A stretch of 54,823 nt of DNA, taken from assembly GCA_037447655.1 (NCBI GenBank), contig JBBHKE010001837.1, forward strand, positions 24,384 to 79,206, written 5' to 3'. Every line of letters starts with the position of its first letter. The first letter of the stretch is position 1. The notes beneath the pieces were generated by a model. The model was given only the letters and a program-made list of their open reading frames with translations. It did not search any database and was not told where the DNA came from. Both the position numbers and the translations under genes were made by a program. Source of the stretch: Zygnema cylindricum. Taxonomy: Eukaryota; Streptophyta; Zygnematophyceae; Zygnematales; Zygnemataceae. Of this stretch, positions 21,001 through 32,589 are shown one piece after another.

Positions 21001-22643
21001 GCATTGATTATAAAGAAACATTCGCTCCAGTTGTAAGGTATAATTCCATTCGAACCTTACTTTCTCTGGCCGCCATCCTCGACTTGGAAAACGAACAGAT
21101 GGATGTGAAAATGACATTTCTTCATGGCGAACTGGAGGAGGAACTTTATATGGAGCAGCCCGAAGGGTTCGAAGACCCCATGAACCCGAACAAAGTGTGT
21201 AAACTGTCCTAGGCACTGTACGGACTGAAACAATCTCCACGACTTTGGAACATCAAGATTGATGAGTACTTGCAAAGTCAAGGGTTTGTTAAAATAGAGT
21301 CAGATCACTCTGTTTATTACAATGCCGAAATAAACATTATCATTACTATCTATGTAGATGACCTGATCATTTTAGGCAAAACCAAAGAAGATATAGCGAA
21401 AGTGAAACACATGTTAAGAAGTCAATTCGAAATGAAAGATCTAGGAGAACTCAAGTATGTCTTAGGTATAGAAGTCATCAGAGATAGAGCCAATAGAAAA
21501 ATCCATCTAACTCAAAGAAAATATATTGGTGAGTTACTCACCAGATTTAACTTGGAGGATGCAAGAGGAGTCAACACCCCTTTGGAACTTGGGGAAAAGC
21601 TGATTGAGGTGTCTGAAGAGGGACAAGAAGAACAAGTGGACGCCCCCTACCGCGAAGCAGTGGGAGCCCTCATTTACGCAATGAATTGCACCAGTCCCGA
21701 CATCGCCACCGCCGTCGGCATCCTAAGCTGATTCATGCACAAGCCAAGCAAGCAACATTGGATGGCAGTTAAAAAGGTATTGAAGTACTTAAAAGAAACA
21801 AGAAACTACACATTGACATTGGGAGGAGTACATGAAAGCGTTAACATCCATGCCTACAGCGACGCAGATTGGGGAGGTGACCTTACCACAAGGAAGTCCA
21901 CGACTGGTTACTTGTGTAAGATTGGAGATGGAAGCGTGAGTTGGGCGAGCAAGCTCCAGAAAACAGTTGCACTCTCCACCATGGAGGCGGAATACATGGC
22001 CGCAGCCGCAACTGTAAAAGAGGTCCTTTGGATGAGAGCATTCCTAAATGAGATAGGCTTTTTGTAGACTGAGAGGACTAAAATATTTACAGACAGCCAG
22101 AGTTGCTTAGCATTGATTAAAAATCCTGTGAATCATTCTAAATCTAAGCACTTTTCAATGAGATATCATTTTGTTAGAAATGAGATTGCAGCGGAAGCAG
22201 TGGAGTTTTCCTACACTCCTGATAAAGGGAATGCAGCGGATATGCTCACTAAGGCTGTAGGAAGAGATAAGCTAAGTCTTTGTGTAAGAAAAGCAGGTCT
22301 GACTAATTTTCTTGCAGGTACAGAAAATGGTACAGAAAAAGCTAAGGAGGAGGAACCTACGGAGAGCAATATCACTCAGGAAATCAAGAAACGAAAGATG
22401 AGTGACTCTTCAGAAAAAAATCTACAGAATGTACTCTCAGAGTACTATTCCCAACCTTGTTACCTCAGAAAAATCAAACAGGTTCGGGAGAATGTCACTG
22501 GCGCTTGGAGTTCCGAACCTTTACGGTTCACGAACATGTATTCGTTGGAGTGCGCCGCCTTTGTTATTCAGAACTTTCAATTTGCAGCTGACAGATGTAC
22601 GTTTACGAGGTACACGGTCCTGCATGACTCTGTGGGGCGCTAG
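18042..22643 (+). pseudogene. Copia G gag-pol polyprotein, six or more in-frame stops
   Basis: A single frame runs from the ATG in the LTR (MADPAYQVMGPPGSLDKFEG) to the end. Gag carries a CCHC knuckle (CFYCDKTGHFISVC). Protease shows VDTGASEHMC, integrase WHRRLGHLH...CRSCKLGK, then SDNGGEY and NGVAERMNRT. RT has AFAPVV-like and IYVDDLII motifs, and RNase H has SDADWGGD and TMEAEYMAAA. Stops interrupt it at 19146 (TAA), 19671 (TAA), about 19710 (TGA), 21210 (TAG), 21729 (TGA) and 22065 (TAG), with no frameshift between them. After the usual RNase H end (near 22300) the frame stays open for another 115 codons or so of charged, unrecognised sequence. The element cannot be autonomous as it stands. 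Confidence 0.9.
18062..18076 (+). other. Half-tRNA-type primer-binding site of Copia G
   Basis: GGTTATGGGCCCACC directly follows the LTR. It is the exact complement of the anticodon arm of plant initiator-Met tRNA (GGTGGGCCCATAACC), as in Drosophila copia, which primes from a cut tRNA half. The same bases encode V-M-G-P-P of gag. Confidence 0.85.
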
Positions 22644-22847
22644 TGGCGCGACATCTGTTCATTTTTGTGCTTAACGATCTCGTACGGACCATTCTGCGGA
22701 ACGCACATTTAGGATTTCGTCAAATGTACGGTTCGATTCTAATTACATCATCGGAATTTACGGAAAGTGACCGCATAATATTTCGAGGAAGGTGCGTGGT
22801 CAACCGAAGTCTGGAAGTATGGAAATCACCGCAGAATCGAGTGGGAG

Positions 22848-23453
22848 TGTTAGTTTTTGGTGCGATTCCGGGCGATTCTCCGGTACACCGATTTGCTTCG
22901 TAGTATTTGTGTTTGATAGACAAATCGGCTTGTTTAGCATAGGCGATATTTTCGGGAGGGGAATCGTCGCGGGATTATGTCAGTAGAATTTGTTTTCAGT
23001 TTGCAGTTTTTGTGTGTCAGTTTGCAGTTTTTGTGTGTCAGAACATGCTGTTGTCCCCCACGTTTTATTGTGCGGTGGACATTCTACACGTGGCAGATTA
23101 TGATTGAACCGCCACTTAGTGAGTGTGTTAGCGTTAGGCTATTTAGTTGTGTGCACAGGAGTAGGCAACCATCATTCACAGAACAGAAAAGACAAAACAG
23201 GAATCCAGCTTTATTAATAGGGACAATTTGTCCAACTTTGTCTTACATCAATTGTACTTCTATTCTTATAATGGGAAGTAACAAATCTGTCTGAAGCTTC
23301 TCTGTGTTTGTCCTTTCTCTACCCACTCTAAATTCTGATCAAACTGCCTGGTGACTTATTCTATCTGAGCCTTGTGTTATTCTGCTCCGGAGTCGGAAAT
23401 CTGTGGCGCTCTGATTCATCTTTGTCGCTCGTAATGGCCGACCCCGCGTATCA
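22848..23453 (+). repeat. 3' LTR of Copia G
   Basis: Matches the 5' LTR and includes the gag start codon at the same place. It carries an extra 'tgtgtcagtttgcagtttt' copy not in the 5' LTR. The preceding purine tract (GAGTGGGAG) is short. Confidence 0.93.
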
Positions 23454-23665
23454 ACTACACACAAATATATTTTCTAGATCAGAGAATAAATTCAAAAAGT
23501 TTCACATAAAACTAAGGACCAGAGTGATCACACTAAGAGGTCATAGTTGCAGAAAAACAGTCTACCATTTGTCAAACAGTTGTGATGCCGAAAATAAACT
23601 TAAATCCTACAATTTTTACACAGCCTCACTGCTGAATGTACGGAGGTATACTAGCCGCACACTAA
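23454..23665 (+). repeat. Right half of repeat H
   Basis: Begins with the second ACTAC and continues the homology to 25266-25470 ('cagagtgatcacac', 'gcagaaaaacagtct'). Confidence 0.7.
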
Positions 23666-24973
23666 CTACCAGCTACCTCTATTAATGTTAGTATACCCGA
23701 TTAATTTAGGTATGTTAGAATGAGTAAGTTTACACTAATAGCTAATACACATAAAGACAAACCATTGTTGTTTCAAATAGTTACTAGTACACGCAATCTC
23801 ACAAAATTGTAAGCTGAGTCACTCTACGAAACAATGTCATGACATCCAAATCAACCGTACCGTAACCGCGTCCTTTGAAATAAATCCGGCGTGTCACATA
23901 TAAAGTACATGTCATTTGCGATAAATGCCGCCTGTCGCAAATAAGGTACACCCATCCAAATTATGACGCTCCGTACCGCCGGAGTACTTTCCATAATTGT
24001 CGCTAGTCACATTAGATTCCACACGGCCGGCGTGTACTTTAAAGAATTAATCGTCAGATCACTTCGCGATCCGCCGTCCATTTCTTAGCGCATTCCGCGC
24101 CACTCAATTAGTCCATTAATTTTACTAGTACATTTACTTCCCCCAAATTAAGTACGCCTCATACCGTATTATCAAGACTACTATAAAACAGGTGTGTAAG
24201 TAGTTAAGTCTTTAAAACAACACGAATTATACATTCTCACATATGTTAAACATTTAAACACAAGAAGAGAAATCAACTATATTTTGCTTGCTCGCTTGCT
24301 TTGAGAAGCTTGAAATGTGCGTATGCCTTAATTTTTTAGCTAAGCATATAGAGCTGAGTCATTCTAATTTCGTGATTTATGGAAGCCACCATACTTTTCG
24401 TGCCATAACACGTGTGGATCCCCATGCCCAAAATAAATGATCTCAGATGTTCTGCTTGTCTTCTTCCCTCTTGTTTGTGGTATGCAATTCCGTGTCTCCC
24501 ATAATCATATAATTTTTCCTTTGTATATAAAGCGTCTAGTGAATTTTCAATGGCTCACTAGATTTTGGAACTTTTGCCACCCTGTAGGTAAAGTTTCTTT
24601 ATGACTATCACCTTGTGTAAACTGGGATGCATTGAGTCCACAAAAAAAAAAATCACTCAAAACGCCCAACCTGGTGATGAGTTAAAAAGAAGCAAAAATG
24701 CTTATTTGTACAAAAGCACTCTGGGAGAGAGGTGGCTACCTACAAAAACACTAAGTCCTAAAACTCTATGTGAACCCCTTTTGTTAAAAAGTGATATTTT
24801 GTATTCTACCTTTTTGAGTCTTGCAGTTCTCATACTTGTCGTAGTCACTGAGAATTGGCAGGCAGCCATGGCTGCCTTAGACAGATGAGAAGATATACAG
24901 AAGACAAAGCTCCTGCAAAAGCTTTGTTGACACAGGAATATTTGATCCTGTAACCTCAGGATGAGGACCGTAC
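23666..24973. other. Unassigned, with an E-type LTR fragment
   Basis: No gene was recognised. From about 24520 to 24760 the sequence resembles the family E LTR at 52.67-52.9 kb ('ttttcaatggctcac', 'gagtccac', 'aaaaatgc.tatttgtac'). The part before it has TATA-like 'tactataaaac' near 24180 but no reading frame to go with it. Confidence 0.5.
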
Positions 24974-25470
24974 TGTTGTCCATAGCCTATTTCAGCCATA
25001 GATTACTCACAGAAGACACCCACAGACTACCCCAAAACAGCTGTGTTTCAGACAACACAGATTAATCCACAATACACAGAATCACCTTAAACTGCACTAA
25101 TATGCAGTATATACTGAACACCATAACTTCCCAAAATTACAGCCTGATTCACAAAGGAATCCAAAAGTTATGAGCTCCAGAGTTTCCTAAAAACAGCTGA
25201 CAGCTTATCAAACTAACCAATTAAATCTCTCACAGAATTCTACAGAAACAGCATAATAGAATGAAACTACACAACCATATAGTTTATATATCATAGGACA
25301 TACACACAAAGTTTCATATCCAGATAATAATCAGAGTGATCACACTGACAGGTCAAAGATGCAGAAAAACAGTCTGCCATTACTTTAATAAATTCAGCTG
25401 ATAATCAAAATAAAACTAAGTCCTACATTTTATACTGACAGAGTTATCTACTGAGCCCTGCACTTATCAA
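24974..25470 (+). repeat. Uninterrupted copy of repeat H (empty site for Copia G)
   Basis: Collinear with 17169-17465 plus 23454-23665, passing through 'gaatgaaactacacaac' without an insert. It supplies the pre-insertion state of the G locus. It starts TGTTGTCC, so it may be an LTR. Confidence 0.8.
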
Positions 25471-25859
25471 GATACTACACGTGTATCTAAGTACTGTACA
25501 CTAATAAGGACACTGTACGTTAACGGTACGTCTGCTGTACCGAAATTACGTCCAAAACCCTAATTATATCTTTTATCCAATTTCAATAAAATAACACTAA
25601 AAACTAATTCACTACATACAAATTAAAGTTGTTTCAGATATTTACAGATCGTGACCGTACATAAATTGTGCCACTTGCTTTGTCAACATTTGTCGAATTC
25701 GTCCAAAAGACTGTACCATTAAAAATGAAATCTCTTGGTAGCAAGTTGGTTGCGCAAAGCGACGCGACTTGCTTAGTCAGCTGTGGTCCCGTCAGATTTC
25801 CTCCGTCGTTGATGTACCCGGGATCAAACGACTACATTACAGTCTGTAAAAGAGTCTTC

Positions 25860-26190
25860 CGTTATTTGAGGAACACCGTAAGATAAATTATGTTTCTTCG
25901 CGATGGACGACACGCGTCCAATAACATTGTCCAAATGTGGTTTCCTTACGAATCGCGTCCGTCGACTCGATTCATATCCGCCATTCATTCTTGCATTCGT
26001 ATTGTTTGTCGTGTGTAACTATCAAATTGCATACTGTTCGATTAGCTTCGGTTTAAGTGCGTTCCAGACTTTGCGGAACGCCGTAAGATGTAAGGTTTAC
26101 TTTTACAATGGACGACACGCGTCTAGCTATATTATCCCAATGTGGCCCCATCTTGAATCGAGTCCATCGACTCGATTCGTATCAGCCGTT
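25860..26190. repeat. Imperfect 205-bp tandem duplication
   Basis: Landmarks 'ggaac.ccgtaagat', 'atggacgacacgcgtc' and 'cgactcgattc' recur 205 bp apart (25870 and 26075). The copies differ at many positions. Surrounding sequence (25471-26590) is otherwise unassigned. Confidence 0.7.
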
Positions 26191-26589
26191 GATTCCTTTA
26201 ACTGTACTGGATCGTGATCGTACATATACATTTGATCCGCGCCTGCTAACGCCGCGTGTCCCGAGAAAGGTCATTTCACTCTTTTGTAATGCTGCCACTG
26301 TCACACTAAATCAGGCCAGTATTACATGACTTAGACCAGATTTATTCTAAGTCCTAAAACTCTTCTCACATACTCATTTACTGAGGACTAAAGCTTTCCA
26401 ATTTCAACACGTACGGGATAGGCGTCCGCCTTATCCGTTAAGTCATGATGAATCGATACATATATTATGTTTGATAACTATTTAAAAATGGAATTGTGAC
26501 ATATTCCTTTTAGCGACTTACGGAATGAAACGAAACATGGAACCTATGGTACCGCACGAAATAAATGAAACAAACATTTGATTTCGACG

Positions 26590-27335
26590 GACGAAATTAA
26601 ATGTCGCGATCGACGGCTCGCGAAGCAAGAAGAAAGTTTATGCTGTCAACACGGAATGTTAACGGTCGATATTCAATGGTCAACACGAAAATTTGACCAG
26701 TGAAATTCAATGGTCAACATTTATTTAGCGCGCCGTCAAATCGAACAGCTGCAATTGATCACCGTGAAGAGAACGGACGGCACGCGTGAGTGCCGGTATG
26801 TCGAAACGACTATATGGGAGAAGTTCGGCGAAATGGGAGGAAATGACACGTGGCATCATCCTATAGGATGTCGGAAAAAAAAGGGACAGAATGCCATTGA
26901 GCTATTTTGCCACGTGGCAGACCGGGAATGATGCCGAATATATCCGTACATAAAGTACAGCGGCTGTTGTACTTTGTATGTACAATAATTAGGGTATTTT
27001 ACTTTTGATTGGTTTAGATTAGCTATTAGGAGTTTTTCAGGACTTAGACAAAATTTGAAAAATTCCTCTCTTTGAAAAAGTCCTCTCTCTTAGAGGCCAT
27101 CTGTACAAATATGTTGTCTTCGAACAACCATAACGTAATGCTCAAGTGAGCAAATTCAGTGATTCTTTTTGCAGCGGACTCAAGGGAGTATAGGCTACAC
27201 AAGCGTGTAGCCAGTCTGAGTTTTTGCGTCCCTGGGTGGGACTTATTCATTGTCAAAGTCAAAAGTGCATATACTATCCTAGAGGCTTCACCTAAGGTGG
27301 ACATTCTGTGTACCAATGGAGGTCACAGAATTACA
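26590..27335 (+). repeat. Plus-oriented D/F-type LTR, 3' portion
   Basis: Includes the inverted relative of 8430-8690 and ends ATGGAGGTCACAGAATTACA, the 20-nt LTR tail with the gag start codon, at 27335. No primer site follows; instead a minus-oriented E-type LTR is joined at once. Confidence 0.65.
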
Positions 27336-27800
27336 CCTTTATACTACTATACAGCACCATTCACATGAATGTACCGTACACAAAGGTAATGGTCCCATCG
27401 TACTTTGTATACGGTCTAGGTGCGGCATGGCCATAGAAAGGACAGCTATCTTATTAAGGCTCGTCCAGGTGCTCTCCAAAGATTCCACCACCCAATGTTG
27501 CTTTGCTACGTGTCATTTGGTGACGTAGTGTCAATGAACCGCCAAAACAGCCATTCCGAGATGTCGGATTGAACGATAGCCGTCTTATGTAAACCAACTT
27601 TTAATGTTTTCTGTTAACATAAATGTCTGATTCATTTGTGTAATGCGGTACCAGAGGGCATAAGAAATTCTATCGATTTCTATGCGATATTTCTTGCGAA
27701 CATAGAAGATTGATTTCATTTATAAGTATCTTCTTAAAAAGATTTCATTTATAAGTATCTTCTTAAAAAGCTATCAGACCCTATATCCGAGCACTGTTTC

Positions 27801-27870
27801 TAGACCGTAGGAAAAAGCTAGTAGTTATTCAGACACACTGTGGGGACCAGGATCAAATCCTAGCTGGTCC
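27801..27870 (+). repeat. tRNA-like block in the E-type LTR
   Basis: Starts TAGACCGTAGG and ends GGACCAGGATCAAATCC plus TAGCTGGTCC: a B-box-like element in a T-arm-like hairpin, and GACC/GGTC ends able to pair. About 70 nt, antisense to the LTR. Confidence 0.45.
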
Positions 27871-27948
27871 GTAATCTTTTCGTATAATCTACTTTTTTTT
27901 TCCACTTGTCTTCACTGTTTGCTCACGCATCCATGGATCTATCTCTCT

Positions 27949-28160
27949 GTCTCTCTCTCCGATCAACATTTACTGCAACAAGTGTGGGGATCTGAGAGTG
28001 ACAGTTTAGAACCTAGTTGTCTCTCTCTCCGATTACCATTTACTACAACAAGTGTGGGGATATGAGAGTGAAAGTTTAGAACCTAGCTGTCTCTCTCTCT
28101 CCGATTACCATTTACTACAACAACTGTGGGGATTTGAGAGTGAGAGTTTAAAACCTAGCT
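27949..28160. repeat. Three tandem 70-bp units near the LTR start
   Basis: Each unit reads CTCTCTCTCCGAT..CATTTACT.CAACAA.TGTGGGGAT.TGAGAGTGA.AGTTTA.AACCTAG. The core 'caacaagtgtgggg' is present once in the equivalent place of other LTRs. Confidence 0.9.
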
Positions 28161-28230
28161 ATCTTCAGAAACTTTTTATTTCCTAAACTAACTAAGAAAA
28201 TACATCAAAGAAAAAACACATATTTTAACA

Positions 28231-30976
28231 CCCCTTTTATTTTCTATTCACTTTTTTTGTTTGAATCCAAATTGTTCTCTACAAAATTTTGGTTAGGGAG
28301 ATGGTACTGGCATTTTCTTTATGTTTGCAACAATCTCCCTTTTTTGTTTATACTCCAGGCTGACAATCTTATTTTCAACTTTTTCCCTGACAAAACTCAA
28401 CCTTATGTCGATATGTTTTGCTTTAAAATGGTGTTTTAGGTTGGCTACAATTGCAATTCCAGCCTAATTATCAAAAAAACCTTCCTCCACACCAAGCTTC
28501 ATGAACCCAAGTTCTTGCAATAGAGATTTCACCCACATTAATTCTTTGACAGCAAAAAAAAAAGACGTATTTAGCCCCCGTATTGGCTAAGCAACCACCA
28601 TTAGTTGCTCGCTACTCCAACCACAAACACTCTTCCCCACATGCAAAACATATCTAGATGTGCATCTCCTTATAAGAACATCCCGATAACTCGAATCACT
28701 CCAAGTGGTGATGTCCGTCCTCTCTCCTCCAAAATCCAACCACAGATCTCTTGTCCCTATTAAGTATCTCATCTTTCTTTGGCAACCTCTCAATCTCTCT
28801 TCCTAAGATCATACTTTTACTTAAGACTCCAGCCCCCGCTATGTCTGGTGTGGTACAATTGATAAAATGTATGAGACTACCTACAAATTGCCAATATGGA
28901 ATTGTCTCAATTCATAAAATATATGAGACTACCAACAACTTGCCAATATGGAATTCTCTTTATAAATTGTCTTTGGAATTGTTTTAATAAATTGTCTCTC
29001 TTGTAGTCCTATCTCATTACCAATGAGAAATATCCCTCCCTCTGAACTCCCCTAACTAACTTTTTTTAAATCTATGGGAGTGGTAAAATGATTTGCCTTG
29101 TCTATCTAAAACTTCTCAACATACTCCCTGTGGCATCTTTCGGGGTCAATATTATAATTCTCCTCTCTTTGTCTCTCTCCATTTGTATTCCCATAATATA
29201 TTTTGCCTTACTTGAATCTTTTTTATCAAAACCCCTCTCAGATCTCTTTTCAATTGATTTATCTTCTCAATTGAGCTACTCAAAACAAACAGATCATCCA
29301 CATATATAGAAATTAAAATGTCCCCTTCTTCATCTTCAAACATATAGATAGAGTGATCAGAACCGATTCAGACTTACCTCAAATTGGTTAGAAAATCATA
29401 AAGTTTCTTTTTTTATTGACAAAGGGAGTGTTTCAGTCCAAACAAAGACTTAATGAGTCTGCATACCTTACCTTCCTCTCCATCTTCCATAAATCTCTAC
29501 AGCTGCCTCATAAGTATATTTTTTTCTAATTCACTTTTGAGGAAGATTGTCTAGGTGTCCATATGGTGTATCTTCATTTCTTTTGCTACTGCTAGACGGA
29601 GGAAAATCCTCACAGAGGGAAAACATACAATTGGTGCAATAATCTCCTCATAATTAATCCCCTCCTTTTGGGTGTATCCTTTAGCTACTAATATGGCATC
29701 TAGCTTTATAACTTTCTATAGTATTAGTTGGATTGAGCTTTAGCTTGAAGGCCCGCTTGCATCCAATGATTTTTCTATCCAGTGGATAGTCCACTAACTC
29801 CCATGTTTTAGCTTCCATAATTAAAGTTGTTTCATCATTTTTCGCTCTCACCCATCTGTCATTTTTTAGACTATTCATTGCTTTTATATAAGTTTGTGGC
29901 TCACAAGGTGTGACAACTTTGTTACTATGTTGATGGCTTGTTTTTTTGTCCTCTTTCAAATTTGAGGTTGGAATGGAGGGGAGTCTTGGGATGTTTCAAA
30001 TGTTATGGCCTACTCACTTATCCATGGATTTTGGTTCCACTATCTCTTCTTTTCTCTCATCAAAGTGAGCAAGGAGTTGTGAATCCACAAGTGTCTCGCT
30101 CTCATTTTAAATTTCTTTTTAATTTGACATGATCTGTTTAGCTACATTAATGTTAGGAAGATCTGAATCTTCTTCACTTTCTGATTCAAACTTGATTTTG
30201 ATGGTTTTTGAATATTTGAAAAATCTTTAGATGACCGTTTATTCATCACCACGATATGCTTAACCATTATGATGTCTTGTTTTCCTAGATCATGTACTTT
30301 ATATCCTTTAACATCTTTATCATACCCCACTAAGTATTGTGTTTTTCCGCGGGCATCTAGTTTCCAATCAGATCTGTAAGTGTTCAAGCTTTACATTTGT
30401 TTTGCGAATACCTTTAGATGAGATACATTAGTCTTTCTACCAACCCATCTCTCATATGGTGTTTTTTTATTATGGCTAAGGTAGGAACTCAATTTCTCAT
30501 GTAATTTGCACAAGTCATAGCTTCGGCCCAAAAGCGTCTTCGTATCATATTATCTGTTAGCTTGCTTTGAGTACTGTCACCTAAAGTTTATGTTCAAACT
30601 TTCAGCTGCACCATTTTGTTTTAGATTATCAGGAAATGTCTTTTGTTGTTTCAATCTCTCATCTTTCAAAAATTCCTCGAAATGATTGGATGTGTATTAT
30701 CCCCAATTGTCATTGCTAATTCTCTTAATAAAAGTCCCTTGACTTCTATCACTTAAAGCTTTGTACACTTTAAAGTATGTTGGTGCCCTAGAATTTGACT
30801 TAAGAAAGTAGACTCTTGAGTACCTAGACTAATCATTAGTTATGGAAAGCATGTACCTTTTTTTCCCCACTGAGGGCACTCTGGCTGGCCCCAAAATATC
30901 TGTATGGACCATATAAAATTTTTTTTTTCCTTTCTATGTAGCAAATTTTTGAAGGGCAATCTGTGGGCCTTACCTT
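28231..30976 (-). pseudogene. Degenerate Copia integrase-RT-RNase H relic
   Basis: Minus-strand fragments in family order: integrase core near 30.8 kb (PYRYFGASQSALSGEKK), capsid-like spacer, RT N-part (WELVDYPLDRKIIGCKRAFKLKLNP, 29.7-29.9 kb), YVDDL box (ISIYVDDLFVLSS, 29.2 kb), RNase H with TRDLWLDFGGERTDITTWSDSSY (28.7 kb), and NLKHHFKAKHIDIRLSFVREKVEN near 28.4 kb. Many stops, frameshifts and deletions. Gag, protease and the integrase start are missing: the LTR tail at 30977 is joined straight to mid-integrase sequence. It is closest in sequence to family C. Confidence 0.85.
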
Positions 30977-32287
30977 TGAAATTCTAGGGGATCCATTGCC
31001 ACACAGAATTCGCAGAACAAAAGAAGCAAATATAGAAAGTGCCAACTCCAAGTTTATATAAACCCAATTAATTAACCCCTTAACAATCAAAACCCCATTA
31101 CAACTTCACCCCTGTGAACGAAGACCATCTTTGTGCTTAGTTCCACCACAGAATGCAAAGTTAGAATACGAGATTTATATACAATCACCCATTTTGACTT
31201 TCCTTTAGAAATGCAGCCACCGAGGCAGGCAAAAACTCTGACTGACTACACCCCTGTGTAGCGTGGACTCCTTTGAGTCCGCAGCAACAAGAATTAATTA
31301 CATTGGTCAATTGAATTGATAGTTATAGCTTGCCAAAGTTTGCCATTTATATAAGGTGCTATTTGGGAGTGGGAGCTACCTACCAAAATTATTCTAAGTC
31401 CTAAAACCCCTCTCTAAGCCCCCTAGTGTTAAGGTACAAACCAATGACAAGATTGTAAAGTACATAAAGGTACAAGTGTCGGTGTACCTTTCATACGGCC
31501 ATTGTACGACATTGCCAAAAAACCAAAATGTATCTTATCCACACTCGTTCTTTTCATTCCCAAAATTCGTGCTATCAAATGTTATCTTTCCACATGGCTC
31601 GAGTTCATGCCATGTTTGAAATACGGTACCGTATAAGAAAGTACAAGTGTCGGAGTACTTTTTGTATATACATTTTACAACATCGCCATAATACAACATT
31701 TGTCATTTCCAGATTTGTTTTCTTCCGTTCCGAAGATTTCGCAAACCCGTATGATGTTGCCATGTGTCATTCGGAGTGGCGGCGTTTGCGAACCGCCAAA
31801 TTGTCCTTTTTGCAATTTCGCCGCTAACCACAGGCGTCCGATTTATATCGTCATTTAATAAGGACCGTCGAAACAAATGTTTGTACTATTTGTTTCTTTC
31901 GGTACTAAAAGTACAGTTGTTCGTTTGCACTTTATACCGTAATCCTATTAAATGGAAAACCATACATGTAACTATATAAATATCTATCAAACCCTATATG
32001 TCCTAGCACTAGTCCTAGACTAAATGGACAAAGCTAACGGCTATGGGATGTTTGACGGACGGCAGGTACCAGGATCAAATCGTGCGTCCGTCAAATTCCT
32101 ATTTTAGTAAATCTACCATTATCTACTCTTGTCTCTCTTGAGAGTTTAGGCAGCCATGGCTATAGCTCCCTCTCTAGCTTTTAGTGACAACAACAAGTGT
32201 GGGGGCTTGGAGAAGGAGGTTAGTGGCACACTACCTTTGCTACTTATCTTTCCTAAAACATACCTAAAAAATACATAAAGATCAACA
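30977..32287 (-). repeat. Family F LTR (second copy)
   Basis: Plus-strand start TGAAATTCTAGGGGATCCAT (start codon 20 nt inside) and end GATCAACA. Homologous to the split LTR at 1860-9350. It probably served as 5' LTR of the pol relic to its left, with the primer site lost in a deletion. Confidence 0.8.
32016..32092 (+). repeat. tRNA-like block in the F LTR
   Basis: TAGACTAAATGGACAAAGC at the start and CCAGGATCAAATCG near the end resemble A- and B-box regions. The corresponding place in the F LTR at about 9090 lacks the block. Confidence 0.4.
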
Positions 32288-32589
32288 ACCTTGAGCACAT
32301 CCATCACAATCACTCATCATTTCATTATCTCCAAACTGAATCCTCTCCTCTACTCCAACCTTTTCATTTCTATCAATCTGTCTAGTTGCAGATGTCCGAA
32401 ATGTTTGTGTCATATCATTATATCAAGCTAACTAACAAAATAAAATATATTCTTTTCATTACTCATGTTCAGCCTGAACATCCCTTACTAACCACTTTCA
32501 ACAGTAAAGTAGACCTTATAACCATACTTAGCAAGGAAGACTCATTTTTCTGGCATAGGTCTCGAAACATTTGTCATCCAAAACAGAAG

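Larger units (their letters stand above)
17466..23453 (+). mobile_element. Full-length Ty1/Copia retrotransposon G
   Basis: A 5988-bp element with LTRs of 596 and 606 bp, both beginning TGTTAGTTTTTGGTGCG and ending CCCGCGTATCA, flanked by the direct repeat ACTAC (17461-17465; 23454-23458). The LTRs differ at roughly a dozen positions plus one short internal duplication, so insertion was fairly recent. The insertion point is confirmed by a related repeat at 25260 that reads straight through. The gag start codon is inside the LTR and the primer site is of the anticodon-arm type. Confidence 0.95.
27336..28230 (-). repeat. Minus-oriented E-type LTR, truncated
   Basis: Homologous to 52.9-53.7 kb ('ccgtacacaaaggta', 'gccatagaaagg', 'cacgtgtcatttggtga..tagtgtc'). 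On the minus strand it begins TGTTAAAATATG at 28230, directly after a polypurine tract (GAAAATAAAAGGGG), so it is the 3' LTR of the pol relic to its right. Confidence 0.75.

Noticed and set aside
27949-28160. CRISPR-like array
   Set aside because: Three adjacent 70-bp units without unique spacers, in a plant LTR; a simple tandem duplication.
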